64,000 nt of DNA, taken from CAWFQB01 sp965277875 (GTDB taxonomy: Bacteria; Armatimonadota; Chthonomonadetes; Chthonomonadales; Chthonomonadaceae). The notes under the pieces were generated by a model that saw only the letters and a program-made list of their open reading frames with translations, searched no databases and had not been told where the DNA came from. The first letter of the stretch is position 1. Each line of letters opens with the position of its first letter. Made by a program: the position numbers and the translations under genes. Of the stretch, positions 61,319 through 64,000 are shown in pieces. The stretch covers positions 2,914,001 to 2,978,000 of the forward strand of contig CBDIDV010000002.1 of the NCBI GenBank assembly GCA_965277875.1, read 5' to 3'.

Positions 61319-62824
61319 GTGTTGGACACCGAAGTGGACATTATAGATGTCATAGAAAAGCCTAAGCGCAGCGGGGCCAGTGAACGCGCCCTGCGCGCCG
61401 CCATCGAGATATTTACGCGCTGGGAAAACGACGAAAAGAACGTGCCGCTTGACCGCATCGTGTCGGGCGAGTTCCGCTCGCGCAAGTACCTCAACAGCGG
61501 CGAGCGGCGCTGGATCGGCGAAGCGGTCTATAGCTGCGCCAGGCTGTGGCGGCGGCAGGTGTTCCTGCTGGAAGCGCTGGGTCACGCGGCCACGCCCGAA
61601 AACGTGGTACGGCTGTGGGCCGAGGAGAACACAGAAGAAGAGAAGGCAGAAGATGCCGACTCCGACACTGCTCTGCTTGCGGGGCGTTCTGTGCTGGATT
61701 TGCTGCCCGGATTAGACAGGCCGCGTGAATATCTGCGTATCACGCTGTCGTTTCCCGATGCGATGGCGGACGCGCTGGAAGCCCTGCTGGGCGACGAAGC
61801 CATTGAAGCGGCCCGGTCGTTCAACGCGCAGGCTCCGACCACCCTGCGTGTCAATCCCCTGCGCGTCAGTTGGGCGCACCTGCGTAAGTCGCTGCCCGAC
61901 GCCCTGCCGACCGCGTACTCGCCGTGGGGTCTGGAACTGCCGCGCCGCGTCAATGTGTACGACCTGCCCGGTTACCGCACCGGCTGGTTCGAGGTGCAGG
62001 AGGAGGCCAGTCAACTGGTGTCCCTGCTCGTAGACCCGCAGCCCGGTCAGCTCGTGGCCGAGGTGGGCGCGGGCGCGGGCGGCAAGACCCTCGCCCTGGC
62101 CGCGCTGATGGAGAATCAGGGCGAGATTTTCGCCATTGACACCAGCAAAGCGCGCCTGGAAGAGCTGCAAAAGCGGGCGGAGCGGGCGGGCGCGTCGTGC
62201 ATCGAAATCTGCGAGCTGCCCGCCGACTACGAGGGCGAATGGCAACCCTCCGTCAGTATGCGGCGTACTGTTAATAGATGGCGCAACCGCGCCGATGTCG
62301 TGCTTGTGGACGCGCCCTGCACGGGCAGCGGCGTCCTGCGCCGCAGTCCCGACGCCCGCTGGCGCGACTTTGATATGACGCACATGACGCAGCTGCAATT
62401 CAATCTGCTCAATCAGGCGGCCACGCTGGTGCAGCCGGGCGGACATTTATTCTACATCACCTGCGCGTTTGAGCCGGCCCAGAACGAGGACATCGTGACG
62501 CGCTTTCTCGCCACGCAGCTGGGCGAACAATTCGAGATTGCGCCTGTCCTGCCCAGGCTAACAGCCGCTCGCGAACGCGCCCGCGCGCAGGCATTGACAC
62601 CGCTGTTTATGCGGAGTGAAAAGTCGCAGCGCAAGATCGCCGAGCGGCAGGCTCAGGAACCCGTCACGACTATGGATAGCCTGCCCGCAGGGTTGGACGC
62701 GCCGATCCCTGCGTCCCAATCCGACTATGACAGCATGGCGAGCGGCCTATTCCTGCGTACCTGGCCGCACCGACAGGGGCTGGACGCGTTCTTCGCCGCC
62801 TGCCTGCACCGCAAGTCCGTCTAA
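61319..62824 (+). CDS. RsmB/NOP2 family RNA m5C methyltransferase
   Basis: 501 residues from GTG 61319 or the adjacent TTG 61322; SD GGAAGAGG. An N-terminal NusB-like helical domain (residues 20-150) precedes the SAM domain. VAEVGAGAGGKTLALAALM binds SAM; VDAPCTGSGVLRRSPDARW and FYITCAFEPAQNED carry the two cysteines used for C5 methylation. In E. coli RsmB modifies C967 of 16S rRNA; the target here is inferred. A structured leader precedes it and element H follows the stop. Confidence 0.9.
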   Translation: MLDTEVDIIDVIEKPKRSGASERALRAAIEIFTRWENDEKNVPLDRIVSGEFRSRKYLNSGERRWIGEAVYSCARLWRRQVFLLEALGHAATPENVVRLWAEENTEEEKAEDADSDTALLAGRSVLDLLPGLDRPREYLRITLSFPDAMADALEALLGDEAIEAARSFNAQAPTTLRVNPLRVSWAHLRKSLPDALPTAYSPWGLELPRRVNVYDLPGYRTGWFEVQEEASQLVSLLVDPQPGQLVAEVGAGAGGKTLALAALMENQGEIFAIDTSKARLEELQKRAERAGASCIEICELPADYEGEWQPSVSMRRTVNRWRNRADVVLVDAPCTGSGVLRRSPDARWRDFDMTHMTQLQFNLLNQAATLVQPGGHLFYITCAFEPAQNEDIVTRFLATQLGEQFEIAPVLPRLTAARERARAQALTPLFMRSEKSQRKIAERQAQEPVTTMDSLPAGLDAPIPASQSDYDSMASGLFLRTWPHRQGLDAFFAACLHRKSV

Positions 62825-62826
62825 GA

Positions 62827-63013
62827 GGAGTTATCCACAGATTACGCAGATTACGCAGATTAGAAATGCAAATACAATAGATGAGAACAGCCCATTGAGA
62901 GTACCGAATTTCGGATTGACGCAGCGTGTCATTGAAGTTGGGGATATTCTTCAATCCTGAATCCTGATTTGTATTATAATCTGCGTAATCTGCGTAATCT
63001 GTGGATAAACTCT
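62827..63013. repeat. Inverted-repeat element with CAGATTACG units (element H)
   Basis: Left arm 62827-62863 and right arm 62977-63013 share the core TTATCCACAGATTACGCAG, with period-9 CAGATTACG units; about 113 bp lies between them. It begins 3 bases after the stop of the RsmB-like gene and ends 14 bases before the next start. Confidence 0.92.
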
Positions 63014-63026
63014 GTAAATTTGAGTT

Positions 63027-63824
63027 ATGTCTATCAGTAATTTACAAGTGAAGCAGCAGGAGCAGGCGGCGGATTGTCTGGCACAGGCCGCGCGCCTGAT
63101 CGCCTCGGACGATTATGCCTTAGCGCTGCCCCTGCTGCATCAGGCCGTTTTGCTGTATGCCGAAGTGTACCGGCTGGCCGGGGAGGAAGAGGGCGTGACG
63201 ACGCTGCTGACGCGCGCCCGCGCCGACGCGTGCCGGCAGTACGGCGACGCCCTGGCGCATCAGGAACGCCACCCCGAAGCGGCCAGCGTGTTTCAAGAAG
63301 CGGCGGATTTGTACGGCGCGTTGTCCGCGCAGACCGACCGACAAGCCGCGCAAGTGTGCGCCCGCAAAGCCCTTGCCAGTGTGACGGCCCTGCGCGCCAA
63401 TCCGCAGGATCGTTTATTGCTGCTGATCGCCCGCTATGAGCGGCAGCGGCAGCAGTTCGCGATGCAGCCCGATACCTGGGTGGAGCAGGCCAACTGCTGC
63501 CTGCACATCGCCCGCATTTTTCTGAGGCGTGACCGGAGTCAAGAAGCGTTCACGCAGTACACGGACGCGCTGGCGCTGTATGGCCGCGCCGAGCAGGCCG
63601 CGCCTGTCCTGGCATCTCAGGCCGAGTGCCATCACCGCCTGGGCAATCTGCTGGCGAACGTGCTGATTGACGCGCCTGACCGCATCGCGCAGGCCGTCGC
63701 GCATTACGAGCAGGCGCTTGCCCTGTACGCTGATCCCGAAACTTTAGAGCAGGGCATTCAGGAAGATGGCCTGCTGTGCGCCCGCGCCCTGTCCGACCTG
63801 CGCCGCCGCACACTTGCAGAGTAG
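63027..63824 (+). CDS. TPR-like helical repeat protein
   Basis: 265 residues. Helix pairs with TPR-like spacing: ALPLLHQAVLLYAEVYRLAG, YGDALAHQERHPEAASVFQEAADLYGAL, CCLHIARIFLRRDRSQEAFTQYTDALALYGRA, CHHRLGNLLANVL and AVAHYEQALALYADPETLEQG. No signal peptide; likely a cytoplasmic protein-protein scaffold. The ATG follows the right arm of element H closely, leaving no good SD. Confidence 0.8.
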   Translation: MSISNLQVKQQEQAADCLAQAARLIASDDYALALPLLHQAVLLYAEVYRLAGEEEGVTTLLTRARADACRQYGDALAHQERHPEAASVFQEAADLYGALSAQTDRQAAQVCARKALASVTALRANPQDRLLLLIARYERQRQQFAMQPDTWVEQANCCLHIARIFLRRDRSQEAFTQYTDALALYGRAEQAAPVLASQAECHHRLGNLLANVLIDAPDRIAQAVAHYEQALALYADPETLEQGIQEDGLLCARALSDLRRRTLAE

Positions 63825-63895
63825 TTCTCACGACGCGAACGCCGACATTGAAACACCGCTGTAACAGGGTTCAAACCCGGTTTTTGGAGAAAGAC

Positions 63896-64000
63896 ATGCC
63901 CGTAACGCCGCCCAAAATATACACCTTGCCGCTGTTTCCGCTGGGCAGCGTGCTGTTTCCGCAGTTCCCCTTGCAGCTTCATATTTTTGAGGATCGCTAC
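63896..64000 (+). CDS. LON substrate-binding domain protein, N-terminal part
   Basis: 35 residues visible; the gene runs off the window. The ATG at 63896 has GGAGA 8 bases upstream. TLPLFPLGSVLFPQFPLQLHIFEDRY is the standard start of the Lon N-terminal (PUA-like) domain in stand-alone proteins of this family. A full Lon protease cannot be excluded. Confidence 0.85.
   Translation, partial: MPVTPPKIYTLPLFPLGSVLFPQFPLQLHIFEDRY

Overview
The window is about 60% GC and densely coded on both strands. It looks like a chromosomal segment from a diderm, Armatimonadota-like bacterium. The clues are an SLH plus collagen-like plus beta-barrel envelope protein (35328-37298), a DUF1559/H-X9-DG-type prepilin, a PEP-CTERM protein, a copper-amine-oxidase-N-domain protein, a SARP/NB-ARC regulator and TTG/GTG starts with strong Shine-Dalgarno sites. 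The phylum is inferred; no rRNA or tRNA gene was seen.

Layout. 1-9 kb: the end of a nitrilase-fold N-acyltransferase, two secreted proteins, an Asp/Glu racemase, an ABC-F ATPase overlapping an RlmM-type methyltransferase, then an AT-rich gap. 9-17.4 kb: a SARP/NB-ARC regulator lying between a decayed manA 3' fragment and intact manA, the rpsF-ssb-rpsR operon with a clear promoter and terminator, a GC-rich structured non-coding stretch, and a sigma-like protein. 17.5-30.3 kb (mostly minus strand): a two-subunit molybdenum hydroxylase, an AI-2E-type permease with YtxH/YtxG-like partners, cytidine deaminase, a small Cys protein plus a zincin, mnmA, ribonuclease Z, an aldo/keto reductase, a sugar isomerase and an acetyltransferase. 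30.4-46.9 kb: a tiny Cys-rich protein with a strong promoter, a GH57 enzyme, the SLH porin, glyA, a lipoprotein, a GT39-type transferase, a prepilin, an ECF sigma/anti-sigma pair and a PEP-CTERM protein. 47-64 kb: a sugar isomerase, four tandem secreted WD-like proteins (the first fused to a HigA-type HTH domain, the last frameshifted), an (alpha/alpha)6 glycosidase-like protein, an M61 peptidase, a GT4 transferase, an orphan sugar-ABC permease, an RsmB-like methyltransferase behind a structured leader, a TPR protein and the start of a LON-domain protein.

The most unusual content is not one gene set. It is a group of dispersed inverted-repeat elements whose arms are made of short-period direct repeats (period 9: about 27.2, 28.4, 39.9, 57.7 and 62.8 kb; period 7: 14.3, 29.4 and 42.0 kb; period 21: 47.0 kb). 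Most sit within a few bases to about 40 bases of a stop codon. Two overlap a TAG stop and one lies in frame inside a coding sequence. Other points of interest are the HTH-propeller fusion, a multi-hairpin leader before the RsmB-like gene, a repeated 48-bp stem-forming element and a MITE-like 70-bp element.
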